A stretch of 64,000 nucleotides of DNA from Scatophagus argus (Eukaryota; Chordata; Actinopteri; Scatophagidae), in contig NC_058513.1 of the NCBI RefSeq assembly GCF_020382885.2, forward strand, positions 16,517,641 through 16,581,640, given 5' to 3'. Both the position numbers and the translations under genes were made by a program. Under the pieces are notes generated by a model. That model did no database searches and was not told the origin of the DNA. It saw only the letters and a list, made by a program, of their open reading frames with translations. Position 1 is the first letter of the stretch; each line of letters starts with the position of its first letter. Positions 14,901 through 25,974 of the stretch are shown here, piece by piece.

Positions 14901-17900
14901 TCCCTGCGGACTCCTCTGCACGGATCACGGTGTCTCTGAGCAGAGTGGTTGGTCCCAGGCTGCGAGTGGTGTCTGCACCCGTCCTGTGAGAGGGAAGGTC
15001 CGTCTGGATGGCGGTCTCGGTTCGCTCTGACTCAGACCTGGACAAACAAACCACCGTGATCATGTCTGGTCTAGTCTGTGTATCACAGTTTAAAGAGGCA
15101 GGAAGAAGTAAAAGTTTTGCTTTTAATACTCTGCTGTTTCAGTCTACCATTTCTTTCTGACAGTTTAAGATGATTTTGAATTTGGGTGAGTCAAACTGCC
15201 TGACCTCTGGTCCTCAGTGGAGATGCAAACATCCACCATGTCTGAACCAAACGGCAGGCTGGGAGGGAACATGACCTGCGAAAGGCCGCTCAGAGAGCTG
15301 ACCGGAGTCCCAGACGACAGAGAGGAGGCTGAGGAGTTGGAGTCTGAACCCTGGGAGGAGGATTTCTGTGTACCATTGGCCACTGAGGAGGAACACAAGA
15401 GATCATCCAACTCAAATCCATCAAAGCTTATCACAAAGTGTCCTGTGTTCCCTACAGACAGACAAAAAAAGATGACACTTCAGATACATACGCTTATTGA
15501 GCCACCTGTATTCTGCCACCATCTCCTTGTAAGCGGGATATCGTCCTGCTTCCTGTGAAGATATGACCACAGATATGCAAATGAGATACAGTAGAGACCT
15601 TGAAACTTTTATGGGATCACTATATTTGATAAAGAGTAACACTAGAAGCACTCAACAAACACACACCTTCTCCAACACATTTCTTTCCTTGACTTCTCAG
15701 TAACCTTTGACAGTCTGGATTCTTTCTAACTCGAGAACGTGTTTCAGCTTCCACAGGGCAAAAAGCGAGGGATCCCGAGACAAAAAAACTTGCACTAAAC
15801 ACGACTCTAAGCTTTGATCAGCACCTGATCCCGGCTGCCTGGTGAATAATGCACACGGCCTGGCTATTTTTCACAGCGCGAAACCCAAGCTCCGACAAGT
15901 AAAGTGAGCGAGGAATATTACGACTGCGTGCCAGCTGTCGTCCCCGCCGCACAAACCGCCGTTATGTCCGCTGTGCAGCCACGCAGCTCCGGTAGTCTGG
16001 ATTTAGTTTTCATGAGTGTGAGAGAAGGTAGGAAACAGGCCAGAAAGTTCATCTAACCGAGGCAGTAATGGAAGAAACAACATGCTTTCTAATAACAAAG
16101 AGTCAATATGGAAGATGATACGTCCTCTTCAGCACCAACCCCCCCCCATCCAACTGAGACAACTTTACTTCTGCTAACTATGTTGTGTAAGATGAAGGCT
16201 CCCACTTCCTGTGCCAAAGGATTTTCTGTCAAACTGGATTGGTTTCACAGAATATTAATGATGACTTGTGAGCAGTAGTTTCTGTGCTCTGCTGACTGCT
16301 TATTCCCTTCAGTTTTGTATTTGCCTCACATGATGTTCTTTGTTGTAATGCTTAAATACCGCGTGAAATCGTTTACTCTCGTGCCAAAGTAATGAAACAC
16401 ATGCACAGTTTATATCATCTTTCGTACAAAACATTCAAAATATTTTTCCTTTCTGCACCTGGACACGGAAAGTCATCTCCGCTCTCACCTTGATGGTCAG
16501 CATGACATGTGTGTGGCTCTTCAGCACCTCCACAGCACTGCTGTGGCTGATGTCCTCAAAGCTCACTCCGTTGGCAGCCAGGATCTGGTCCCCCATCTTT
16601 ATCCCGTTCTGCTCAGCCAGTCCACCGGGATCCAGTCTGAAACAACGAGACGGACAGTAAATTTACTGAAGACGTGATTAAATGACCGAATGCCGCTGCT
16701 CTCCGGTTCAGGAGTTCCTACTTGGAGACGTAGATGCCCAGACCGAACTCCTTCCCACCACGGATGTTGAAGCCCAGGCAGTAGTCGTCCGACGTGGTGT
16801 AAAGGTGGACGATCCTTTGGAGGGCGCCTCCCGAGCTCGCCTCCGAAGGTGTCTGTCCGCTCTCCTCCACCACCATACGCCTGTGTATCAAGTCCACCCT
16901 GAGAGATATTCCAGTCGGTCAATGTCGGATATTTTTGCGGTAAACTGAGTTGATACCAACAGGAGGAATCCCTCCTCACCAGGTAGTCTTCTCCTTGGAG
17001 TAGCGAATGCCGGGGACTTTGCCGACACGCCTGACCACCATCCTCAGCCTGTTGTTGCCCGTCAGGACCTTCACGGCGCTGCTCATCGTGATGCTCTCCA
17101 GGCTGATGCCGTTCACCTCCACCAGCTTATCGCCTACAAGCAGGCCGGCTTCCTCTGTGGACAAAAAAAACCAAAAGTGTGAAAATGCAGAAGAGCAACA
17201 CCGCAGCCACGTCTTGATACCACACAGCAGCACGTTAGCTTACCCGCGGTGCTGTTGTCCTCCACCTTACTGACAAAGATGCTGAGGCCATGTTCTGAGC
17301 CTCCCCGCACGCTGAAGCCCAGCTTGCCGTCCACACTTTTATCCACCGTGATCGTGTGGAGGTCCTCACTGTCGTCTCCGCCTAAAAATATCACGTTGGC
17401 GAGTTAAACAGGTTGTCACAAAATGTTTGATTGCATGGCACCGACATAAGCACACATCGTATTTTGTTTTACAGGAAGAAAACATGATTGGATTTTGAAA
17501 CGAGAATACAAACAGATGTTTTATTGTATTTGACTCCTCCATCCTATTTGACCATTCATAATGTGGTTCACCATCTTTGGAGCAACACCTCTTAGGGGGT
17601 CTTAAGGTCAATTCTTAAGATTATTTTAGGTTGTCAGATGGTTTGTGTCATAGCATCTAAATATTTGTTCAATTTCTTCTCTTCTGTCTTCATTTTTCTG
17701 TTTCTAACGTATTAAAATGATACTGAGATCTTCAGTCGTCCTCCTAGTAGAATTTTTTGGTCCTGAGTTTTGCCTATCAGGCAATCCAGAGCAGCTGATC
17801 TTACTGCTGCAGTTCTGCATCACAGTTTAAAAACACCACAAACGTTTACATATTTTCTGGGGGTAAAAAAATAAAAATTTAAATTATGCCTTTTTAGTTA

Positions 17901-18368
17901 CAGTTCATATTCTCCTAAGAGGAAATTTTATGTTTTCAGCAATGTAATGCTGTTTCATTTTATGTTTGGCTGGCATATGGAGTACTTTTGTCTCATTTTT
18001 CATTTTTCTACTGACTGTCACAGTCTGAAATGTGTACTTAAAGACTGCTCGGCTCAGTGTAACGCAGTACTCATACAAGACATTAAAGAGTAATAAAAGC
18101 AATACCAATAATCCTCTGTCTGCCAGACTAAAGCAGCGTGCCGCCCACAGCAGACTGTGGGCTGTAATATGCACCAGACGAGCAGCCGGCCCAGCCACTC
18201 CTTACCATCCACAGGAGAGTTGATGAGGATGACCCGACCCATGGGCGACGAGGATCGGATTCCACGCCGACGCTGCTCCTTCTTCCGTAGGAGGTTGCGT
18301 GTAGCCGTGTGTGACCCTTGAGTCCCGGGGGTCCTCTCTCTGCGGGACGGGTCTGACGAGTGAGCCAT
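11942..18368 (-). CDS. pdzd7: PDZ domain-containing protein 7 (PDZD7), 16 coding exons
   Basis: Exons in transcript order: 18368-18206, 17381-17244, 17154-16980, 16898-16722, 16636-16489, 15552-15492, 15451-15205, 15037-14811, 14716-14552, 14404-14289, 14129-14038, 13682-13591, 13487-13416, 13251-12652, 12484-12384, 12085-11942. The sum is 2,718 bases, 905 aa. The N-terminus has [21 protein letters not shown]1 ([20 protein letters not shown]) is in exons 2-3 and PDZ2 ([20 protein letters not shown]) in exons 4-5. Then come a Ser-rich linker, a harmonin-homology-like helical region (exons 10-12), [11 protein letters not shown], and PDZ3 ([20 protein letters not shown]) in exons 15-16. PDZD7 scaffolds the ankle-link Usher complex of hair-cell stereocilia. 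The frame stops six residues after FVVKV, so the long tail after PDZ3 in the human long form is absent from this model. Confidence 0.95.
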
Positions 18369-18928
18369 GGAAGCTGACGGGGTCCCCTTTCACACACACA
18401 CACACACTCAACCGGGGGCTCAGCTCCTCCGGGTGGAGGAGTCTGCAGCAGCATACAGAGGAAGGAAGCGGATCCTCAGGCCGTTTGTCCTCCGTGTTCC
18501 CTGCACACTGAGACTAGATTATGTTCACAGAAGATCACAGCTGCATTTCAAAACACACGTGATATGTTTTAGCAGCTTGCAAGCTGAGCTGTAACTCACC
18601 GACGCAGGCTGCTTTGTGACGTGATCGCTGACTCTTTGGCTTCCTGCAGTCACATTTTGCTCCATTCCTGTCCATGTTGCATCTCTCTCACCTGCCTGAG
18701 GCCCACAGGAAAACCAACAGGTGAACACGCAAGACATCACAGCACGTCTTAAATTTCAAGATTTGATATTTACATTCACCTTAGATGAAGGACATTAAAC
18801 CGCTGATTTAAAAAAAAAGTACGACAAATAAGCAGTATTTGTCACAGCAACTGAGGTCAGAAGTAGGATTTAAGGGGTTTATTTAGCTCAGAGCTGACCC
18901 ACTTAGAGTCAGGATGTCACATGGTGCT

Positions 18929-18942
18929 GGTGCCATGGTTAC
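18929..18942 (-). promoter_or_regulatory. X-box-like palindrome upstream of pdzd7
   Basis: Read on the minus strand it is GTAACCATGGCACC. The first half fits the RFX half-site GTNRCC and the second differs from RGYAAC at one base. It lies about 560 bases before the pdzd7 ATG. RFX factors drive many ciliary and hair-cell genes, so the site is plausible but unproven. Confidence 0.35.
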
Positions 18943-19444
18943 ATGTCACCAAACTTAACCCGTGATAACACTTGTGTCCTCATGTCGTCACCTTGGGCTT
19001 CCCCCAAACGCCTCACTGAACTTCAGCACCGGACGGCGGCGTCAGAAGACGTCATTTAACGTTATGGCTTGTAATATAGATTTAATTGAATTTATCTGCG
19101 TCTTAACTTACTGCGCAACTCCAGCACTTGTTCTGGGACACTTGTGACACTTGTGGGAACACCTCCTCTACTTTTTTGCGCAATAAAACAAAGAAACGCA
19201 CAATAAAACAAAATACTCACCGCACATTTTACGTTTCAGACAACAAGGCAGCTCTTCTCATGTATCCTCTTTAAATACAACCCGACGAGAGACACTGACG
19301 GGAACAGGAAGCTGGACAGAAAACAAGTGCTGAACTCATCCCATGGTGTGTCAATGACAAAACCCAGTCGCCTCGTTTGCGCACCTGAGTGCGTGTTGAG
19401 CAAACCGAGCCCATTCACCTGGCCAACATTTGTGTCGGCTGAAA

Positions 19445-19523
19445 GCCCCGCCTCTGGTGGATGTCGATTGGCTGGATTGTAGTTGAATTGAGAGGATCCG
19501 ATTGGACAACAAACATGCCAATC
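19445..19523 (-). promoter_or_regulatory. Candidate pdzd7 promoter: GC box and three CCAAT motifs
   Basis: GCCCCGCCTC lies at 19445, GATTGG (CCAATC on the minus strand) at 19466 and 19500, and CCAATC at 19518. Such a cluster is typical of NF-Y/Sp1 housekeeping-type promoters. Its placement about 1.1 kb before the pdzd7 ATG suggests an untranslated first exon, which I could not define. Confidence 0.4.
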
Positions 19524-20221
19524 AAATGACAGCGCGCGTGAACTTCGTCTACCTCAGACACTCACCGATGCGACAGTAATGCGGTAAGCAAGTGACAACA
19601 CGAAGGCGGTTCACGCTGAAGTCATTTATGTTTATGAAAGATGACACCGACAAATCCGTTTGATCAAAGCATTAATCACGTGTTTTGTTCACCGTTTAGT
19701 TGTTTTTCAGCATCGGTGGTTTAGCAATAGCACAGAAAACAAACAAAACTGAAACAAATCTACTCCCGTGATGCTGGAGTAAAATCAATGACTTTAATAC
19801 GCATTTCAAAATATTCTCCACTTTACTGGCTTTGTTTGGATGTGTTTTGTTGTCATATAGTAACCTTTCTCAGTTTAAGAAGCAGGTAACCAAAGCAGAC
19901 TCACAGGATGTAAACTAACAAAATACCAACCTGTTTCCACAGCTGGTTCAGATTTATGAGAAAATATTCAGCGAGTTTATGCATTCTGCATCCTGGTTCG
20001 GTTACCGTCACGCAAACGCACCGAGACGTCTTGTGTGGATGGGACAGGAACCCTGGTGAAGATGGTCGAAGCCTGTGCAGGAAACCCGTCTGGTTCTACA
20101 CTGTGATGTGGCCTCAGCCCTGCACTGAACCCTGTGGAATTCAGATGACTCAGAAGTCCAACATCTGAACTTCTTCCAAGCACTGAATAACAGAAACAAC
20201 CCGTAGAGCACAAAGCCATGT

Positions 20222-20227
20222 TTTATT
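20222..20227 (-). terminator. Poly(A) signal of selenou1
   Basis: TTTATT on the plus strand gives AATAAA on the minus strand. It lies about 80 bases beyond the SECIS and about 425 beyond the stop codon, which defines a short 3' UTR that contains the SECIS. Confidence 0.75.
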
Positions 20228-20305
20228 GGGCAAAGGTCACAGTTTCTTGGCTCCCAAAATAACACAACAGTACGGCAGAGCAGTACAGGAACCTGGGCAT
20301 GAGGC

Positions 20306-20348
20306 ATCAGGTCTGCTTCCTCCATCGAGTTTAAAGGCAGGCCGTCAT
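20306..20348 (-). ncRNA. SECIS element (selenocysteine insertion) of selenou1
   Basis: On the minus strand ATGA (20348-20345) opens the element. The quartet TGAC/TGAT encloses an 11-bp stem, GGCCTGCCTTT against GGAAGCAGACC, with nine pairs (two of them G-T) and two mismatches. The stem leads into an apical loop that starts with AAA, 11 bases after the quartet. This fits the eukaryotic SECIS rule ATGAN..AA..NGAN with a single apical loop (form 1). It lies in the 3' UTR between stop and poly(A) signal of a gene with an in-frame UGA. It would recruit SBP2/EFSec so that UGA is read as Sec. Confidence 0.88.
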
Positions 20349-20650
20349 TAACACACTCAGAGCACCTTTACTACCCGGTCAGTACTGCAAAATGCATCCT
20401 GGTTTTCCTGAGCCCAATGCACCAACTCACAAATCCAATGTGCATTTATAAAGATTATTTTCTCGCACAACTGAGACGTTAAAGCGTTCACACAATCCGC
20501 TACAGTGCAGTTTGAACATTTTGCAACATTTATTCCATCATTTCTATTTCTGCGAGTTGGTTATACGGTTGTAGATTTTCCTCTGCTGCTCGAGGACATG
20601 ACTTTTATCTCAGATATGAGATTGTTAACCAGCAGGGGTGATTCAAAACA

Positions 20651-22260
20651 TTATTTCCTGTCTAAAGGCAGAAGCTCTTGTGGTATTCTTCTCGCAGCTC
20701 GGATGACATCTTCAGTGTTGACTTTATCTCCAAATTCAATCTCTCTGTGCTCCAGAAGTAATCCCTGAGGGAGAATAAAAACAATGAGGGCTTATACTCT
20801 GGTATAATCCTTTGACATGATTTATGATGGAATACATGAGTTTTATTATGCAACTGATCACAAATGTTGGTAGCATTTGACTGTAGAGGTTTTACCTGCT
20901 GTCCTCGTCCAATGACGAAGACCCCACCGAGGACGAAGCCCTCTCCCAGAACGTTTCCCATGAAGCCGTTCTTAAAGGCCCTCAGGCCGTTTATCCACAC
21001 CCCAATACGCAAGAACGCCAGAAGGCCCATCTTCCTTTCACGGGGTCCATAAAAACGCCTCTGTGAAGCAAGCAGACAAACCACAGGCCTTGAATGATTC
21101 ACTCAGACCCACAATGACATCCCACAGATCCCGAACGGCTTCACTGTGTGACGCTGAGAAACTGGATAAATCTGGTCTGAACATGTGTTTCAGTCAGGGA
21201 AACCGACTGCACAATGGATCGATTTGTTAAAGACAGGCCCACCTTCTCATCCAAGAAGACCTCCCCCTTGAAGTACGGTCTGAAGTTCTGGACCTCGGTG
21301 CCGACGTCCTCCTTCACCACAGCGTACAGAGGGACCCCGAGCTCATCCAGCTGGGGTTTCAGAGAGGACAGCTCTGCAGCCTCCTGCAGCCAACGAGGAT
21401 ACAAAAACACTCTGAAGAACACAAAAACTGTTCTGTGTAACGAATCTACAATCGGACTACAAATACATGGAGTACAACTGGTGAACAAATACTAGGCCTA
21501 CTCGAAGTATAAATCCTGAAATGTTTTGTGATATTAGTTGTATTTTTTCACATAATTGTGAAGGTTTTGTTGCTTGTGCATCGCAGTTACATTTAAGGTT
21601 TTATTTTGCACAGACTGCCATTTTTACTGGTCTTGTTTTGAGGTGAATCCCTCACAATTAACCTTTGATAAACTAATCACTAGAGACCCCTGAGCTACAC
21701 TGACATCCTCTTGGAAAACATTTTAGTCCTGCGGGGGCATCATGTCTTTCACACTTTCTCTTTTTATTATTAGTGTGCATGTACTGACGGACCTCTCTGC
21801 ACAAAAATCATCCAGGTCTCCGCACGGCCATGATGACAGCTCCAGACTTCTCCCACAGAGATTTAGCCTTCAGGGTCCTGCTCTCTGAGTGTCGCAATGA
21901 GGCAAAAGGGTAACAGAGTTGAGCAACAGATGAATAATAGCTGCTTTCAGCCCGCCCATGACATTTTCACCGTTCATAAACGGATTAACCGAACTCACTG
22001 AACTTCTGCGGCGGATGAAAAAGTTCCGACTCACCTCCTTGCAGAGTTTTGAGCTCAGTCTCCTCCAGGTACTTGAGGGTGGCCTTCAGCGGCGGTGTCA
22101 GAAACATATCAGTGAAAAAATTCATAACATCAGTTACGAGGCCAACGGCAGTAGCCACGGCGGCGGCTACGAGCCCCATCGTCATTTCTTTGCACCTTTG
22201 TCCCATATCATTCAACGCATCCTGTCCGCTGCCATCGGAGCAACAGCCGTCTGACAGCAC
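20651..22260 (-). CDS. selenou1: Selenoprotein U1 (peroxiredoxin-like 2A family, Sec-containing), five coding exons
   Basis: Exons in transcript order: 22260-22035, 21884-21793, 21383-21243, 21060-20896, 20764-20651 (stop TAA). The sum is 738 bases, 245 aa. The protein opens with a hydrophobic Ala/Val-rich segment, as in PRXL2A. It continues with SLWEKSGAVIMAVRRPG, then UGA at 21810-21808, then FLCRE, giving U-x-x-C where human PRXL2A has CFLC. A thioredoxin-like fold follows, with GVPLYAVVKEDVGTEVQ, YFKGEVFLDEK and GFVLGGVFVIGRGQQ. UGA is followed by 133 more conserved codons across four exons, so it is Sec and not a stop. Known relatives are redox proteins that restrain osteoclast differentiation and inflammatory signalling. 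The exact start is uncertain: a downstream Met (MTMGLVAAAVATAV) could be used. Its neighbour dydc matches human 10q23. Confidence 0.94.
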
Positions 22261-22839
22261 CGGCGGCTACAGGCGCATTTAAACTCCAGCTGAAGGTCGA
22301 TCCTCCCCAGACCCAACCCTTCTTTGGCCCGAGATACTGATCAGGCGACTTGATTACGCGCAGCTGTGCCTGATCAGTGACGCCGTCGTCGAGTCTGCAG
22401 CCGGAAGTCAATCGCAGACACCGAAACACTGAACAGAACATGCGCCACAGGCGGACCTCCTTCAGTTCAAAGGTCACTGAGGAGGATGAAATCTGCGCCG
22501 TCACGTGGCTGCAATGATGTTGCAGGTTTCATAATAATAAAAACAGTGTTGCAATCTGTTCCATCATTTCCAAAATGAAGTGGATTCATTGGCTTGACTC
22601 GGTTTGGAGTCACGTGAACATCAGCGCCACTAAAAGCTCTCAGTTTCAGATGGAGTTTAACCACATAAACACTTGATTTAGACACAGAAGCAGATGAATA
22701 AACGTGGTGATAGATATTCACTTCACATTCACTTTATATTTGCACATATATATCCACCAAAAACATGTATCCTGAAGCTATAAAATCATTTATTAATCTT
22801 GGTGTTGGGTCGGTGGTTTGTCAGCCAACACCGACTTCA
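22261..22839. other. Gap between dydc and selenou1
   Basis: This holds the selenou1 5' flank and the 3' UTR of the dydc-like gene. The latter probably ends near 22786, where TTTATT on the plus strand reads AATAAA on the minus strand. No other coding signal was seen. Confidence 0.5.
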
Positions 22840-25630
22840 TCACATCTGGTCTGCTTCCTTTTCTTCCTCCTGAAAAGCAACACAAAGCTCAGTTACACCT
22901 CATTCACCACTGAAACTAAAACAGTGTCAACTGTCTGAAGTGTAAGTGCACAAACTAAGATCAGTCTAGCCCAGGTGAATTTGTTTAAGGGATTTCTTTT
23001 TTCACATTTGAAAAAAAAATCTTTTGTTTTCAGCCGGTCTGCGGGGTCTACCTTCTCCTGAAGGTGTCCCGTGTCAGGAGGAGGGTTTCCAGGTTCCCCT
23101 TGTGAAGTCACGGGTCTCTCGCTCAGCGCCGTCCCCTCTGCTGGAGTCGAGCTATCAGCGCTCCCGCTTGTGCGTTGAACGTCTGCCTCCTGAGATGAGG
23201 CGGCGAGAGCAGTTCTGGTTAACCATTAAACAAATAAGTCTTTATATCTGAACAGATTCTTCCCTCTGGCTGACTGTCTACTGCTGCTGGGACAAACTCA
23301 TCACTGCTGCCTCCTCTGGGCTGCCATAATTTTCCAAAGGAAGGTTGAAATATGCTGCAAAAAAATCAGCCACCTTTTCCTGGTCCTGTGCAGGTGGAGA
23401 ATCTGATTTCTGAGTCCCCCGTTCAGTTTCTGCCACCTGCTCCTCTGGTTTGAGACCTTGGCTCTGTGGGGCTGAAGGTGACTCCAAATGATCAGTTTCG
23501 CCTTCATCAGCCTGCTGGTGAGACAGCGTGAAAATTAGTAGTGTGTAGTAAAATTAGTAGATGAGATTTCCTGCCTTTGCTCAGCCTGACTTCTGCCTTG
23601 AAATTTGGAGAAATCATCTCTAGCATCCTCATCTGACTTGGCTATCTTCAGCTCACTTTGCTTCAGATCTTCTTTAGCGCTCTTGTGTGTCTGTCCACTG
23701 TCTGTCCTGCATGTCTCACGTCTTCACTGTGTGTGTGGAAGCCTAAATGAGCAGCATGTGATCAGTGTTTCAGCAGCGGCACCTCCTCTGTGTGTGGAGG
23801 GCCAGTGGAACGAGGGCTTTGTGTGTTGGGTAGCTCTTCTGTTTTGTCTGGTTCGAAGTCATCGGCGTCTTGGCCAGAAGTCGAGTCTAATGCTTCGGTC
23901 CGCCGGTCAGCCGGATCAACCACCTGCAGAGCAGCAGACAGTAATTTCACCATCATAGTGACACACAGGCAGATGTTTGTTTGACCCCTGCACTCTTTTT
24001 AATTTCCTATCAATAAAATCATTTAAATCGCCAGAGTTTTGTGCGTCTCATCACCTTATCCTTGTCTTGGTCGACTTCTTTCACTTCTATTTCATTGGTG
24101 CTTGCAGTTTTCTCTTCCACGTGATTGTCACTCGGCTCCACTTCTGGTTTGCCTTCTGCTTCATTGATCCTCGGCTCCACTTGGGCGTTTTCAACAGGCA
24201 TTTCTGTAGACTCCTCTTTGACCTCCGTGCTGAGGGCCTCAGAGAGGGATGAGCTAATGACCTCCACAGGTTTTCCCTCAGGGGACTCAGGACGGGTTGC
24301 AGCATCTGTAACCTTCACCTGGCAGACATACCGCCTCCTTAAACCATTTGAAATCATTTACTGACTATTTCTGAGTCATGCATTAGAGCGATCAGAGCGC
24401 CGCCACCGAAAGGTTAAAAATAAACATCACAGAGAAAGAAAGTGACTGGAAATCATCACAGAGGCACACAGATCTGAGGTCTACTTTTTATCACCTCTGG
24501 TTCAGCGTCAGTTTGGTGTTCTTCTGTGCCCTGCTGGTTTTCTGGACCAGGGTTGTTTGGTTTTTCTTCTGTCACAGGTTTGTTGTCTTCAGCAGCTCCT
24601 GCTGTGGCTGGCGTGGGCGCATCAGACCCAGTGGCCTCAGAATTCTGGTGATGTTCACAAGCTTGTAAAGCATTTTGCTCAAAATGTCAATTGAAGAGTT
24701 TAAAGAATACCCTCCAACTGGCGCACATGTAAGTGGTGCACATCACAGAGATAACTTTGCTTTTCTGAACCTTCCTCTCTCTTCTCCGCTTGTCTCGTTT
24801 TTCTCATACATGTAGCTTAAAATTAACTTTTCAAAGCAGGTTCTAAGTTACAACACACAAACTCTTGTAGGGATTTTGTCATACAACATACTCTTTTGGA
24901 CTCCTCCAGGGCCTCACTGATCTTTCGCTCCTCCTCCCTCAGCTTCTCCTGGTGCAACGCCTCTTCTCTGGCTTTGGCCCGCTCCTCCTCCAGGAGTGCC
25001 AACTTGGCCTTTTTCTGCGAATAAAAAAGTGCCTGTAAAGTACAGCTTTAGTACTCTTAATACATGTAGCTATCAAAAAAGGACACCTTTTAAAGCTTGT
25101 AAGGTTTCGCCCTCTGACCTTTAATTTCTGATGAGCCTGCAGCAGCCATAGATACCCAGACAGGGCTCTGAATGGGAGCTAGAAGTACGAGATGACTGTA
25201 TTTTTGTTGTCACAGCTCCAATAAGCTTTATAGCTCTATAGCACTCAGTCCTGAGGAGCTGAGGCTGTCTACATCTGTGCAAGAACTTGGTGTACTTCTT
25301 CTTTACTCTCTGTTTTAGGTAAAATTACATTTTCACACTGACTTCATGGTCTGGTCATATGCATGTATGAAAACAGACAAAGGCCACACTAGTATATCGT
25401 CTATAATTGAAACTTTGCAGTGTATACACACTACGTTTCGCAATGCTGCCCCCTACTGACAAGAACACAACGCAGCAGGTTACCTCCTTCTCGTATTCTA
25501 CATTTGAGTTGTACTTGTAAAGCCAGTGGCCGAGGTACAGGATGGGGTTTACAGGGCGCTGCTCGGCCACTTCAGCGAGTCCCTCTGCCAGACATTTTCC
25601 CACATGTCCTTTTAAATACTCGGAGTCCAT
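22840..25630 (-). CDS. DPY30-domain (DYDC-like) protein with long acidic tail, eight coding exons
   Basis: Exons in transcript order: 25630-25484, 25014-24892, 24644-24495, 24318-24055, 23923-23783, 23514-23305, 23189-23052, 22869-22840 (stop TGA). The sum is 1,203 bases, 400 aa, and every intron is phase 0. The N-terminal 49 residues contain a Dpy-30 dimerisation motif: [19 protein letters not shown] followed by [16 protein letters not shown]. Exon 2 is a charged coiled coil ([20 protein letters not shown]). Exons 3-8 are low-complexity, Glu/Pro/Thr-rich, with [15 protein letters not shown] near residue 310. Human DYDC1/2 are much shorter, end soon after the coiled coil, and also neighbour PRXL2A. 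DPY30 folds of this type bind amphipathic helices, often in axonemal or sperm structures. The first two exons are secure. The tail exons rest on phase and splice sites, and the donors GTGCCG and GTAGAC are weak. Confidence 0.8.
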
Positions 25631-25960
25631 GTTTTTATCTGCGTGAGAACATGAAACACAACTTAAATAAACATTGTGAATGGTTGAAAACAGGAAAACA
25701 ATAAACTGTATGAAAAAGCGGGGAGATTTTAGCTCCATCACATCAAACGAACCGGCGCTGTTTAGCGTCGGTCAACAGGAAGTTGCTCTAAAAAACAAAC
25801 TTTCGCTTGCTCTTTTGACGTTAACGTTGCGCTACACAGCAGTTATGTCGTATTTTAAAACTGTATTATTAATGCAACAACTCGCTTACCAACTGAGCCA
25901 CCAAACAAGGGCGAGGTTACTAAAACAAACGTTTTTCACCGAGCATCCGGATGTAGCCGT

Positions 25961-25974
25961 GTCTCCATGGTAAC
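25961..25974 (-). promoter_or_regulatory. RFX X-box in the dydc promoter
   Basis: GTCTCCATGGTAAC is a strong X-box-like palindrome around CCATGG, about 330 bases before the dydc ATG and just upstream of a probable untranslated first exon (an acceptor for the coding exon lies about 10 bases before the ATG). RFX factors switch on ciliary and axonemal genes, which fits a DPY30-domain protein. Confidence 0.6.

Larger units (their letters stand above)
18369..19560 (-). other. pdzd7 upstream region
   Basis: Non-coding. The start codon at 18366-18368 is preceded by a CA-rich leader. No second coding exon is seen upstream. A promoter-like CCAAT/GC cluster and an X-box-like palindrome are listed separately. 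Confidence 0.5.

Noticed and set aside
23591-23706. Coding-looking minus-strand stretch ([19 protein letters not shown]) inside the dydc-like gene
   Set aside because: With the visible splice sites it would be 116 bases and break the phase-0 frame shared by all other exons; it may be a decayed or alternative exon, so it is left out of the model.
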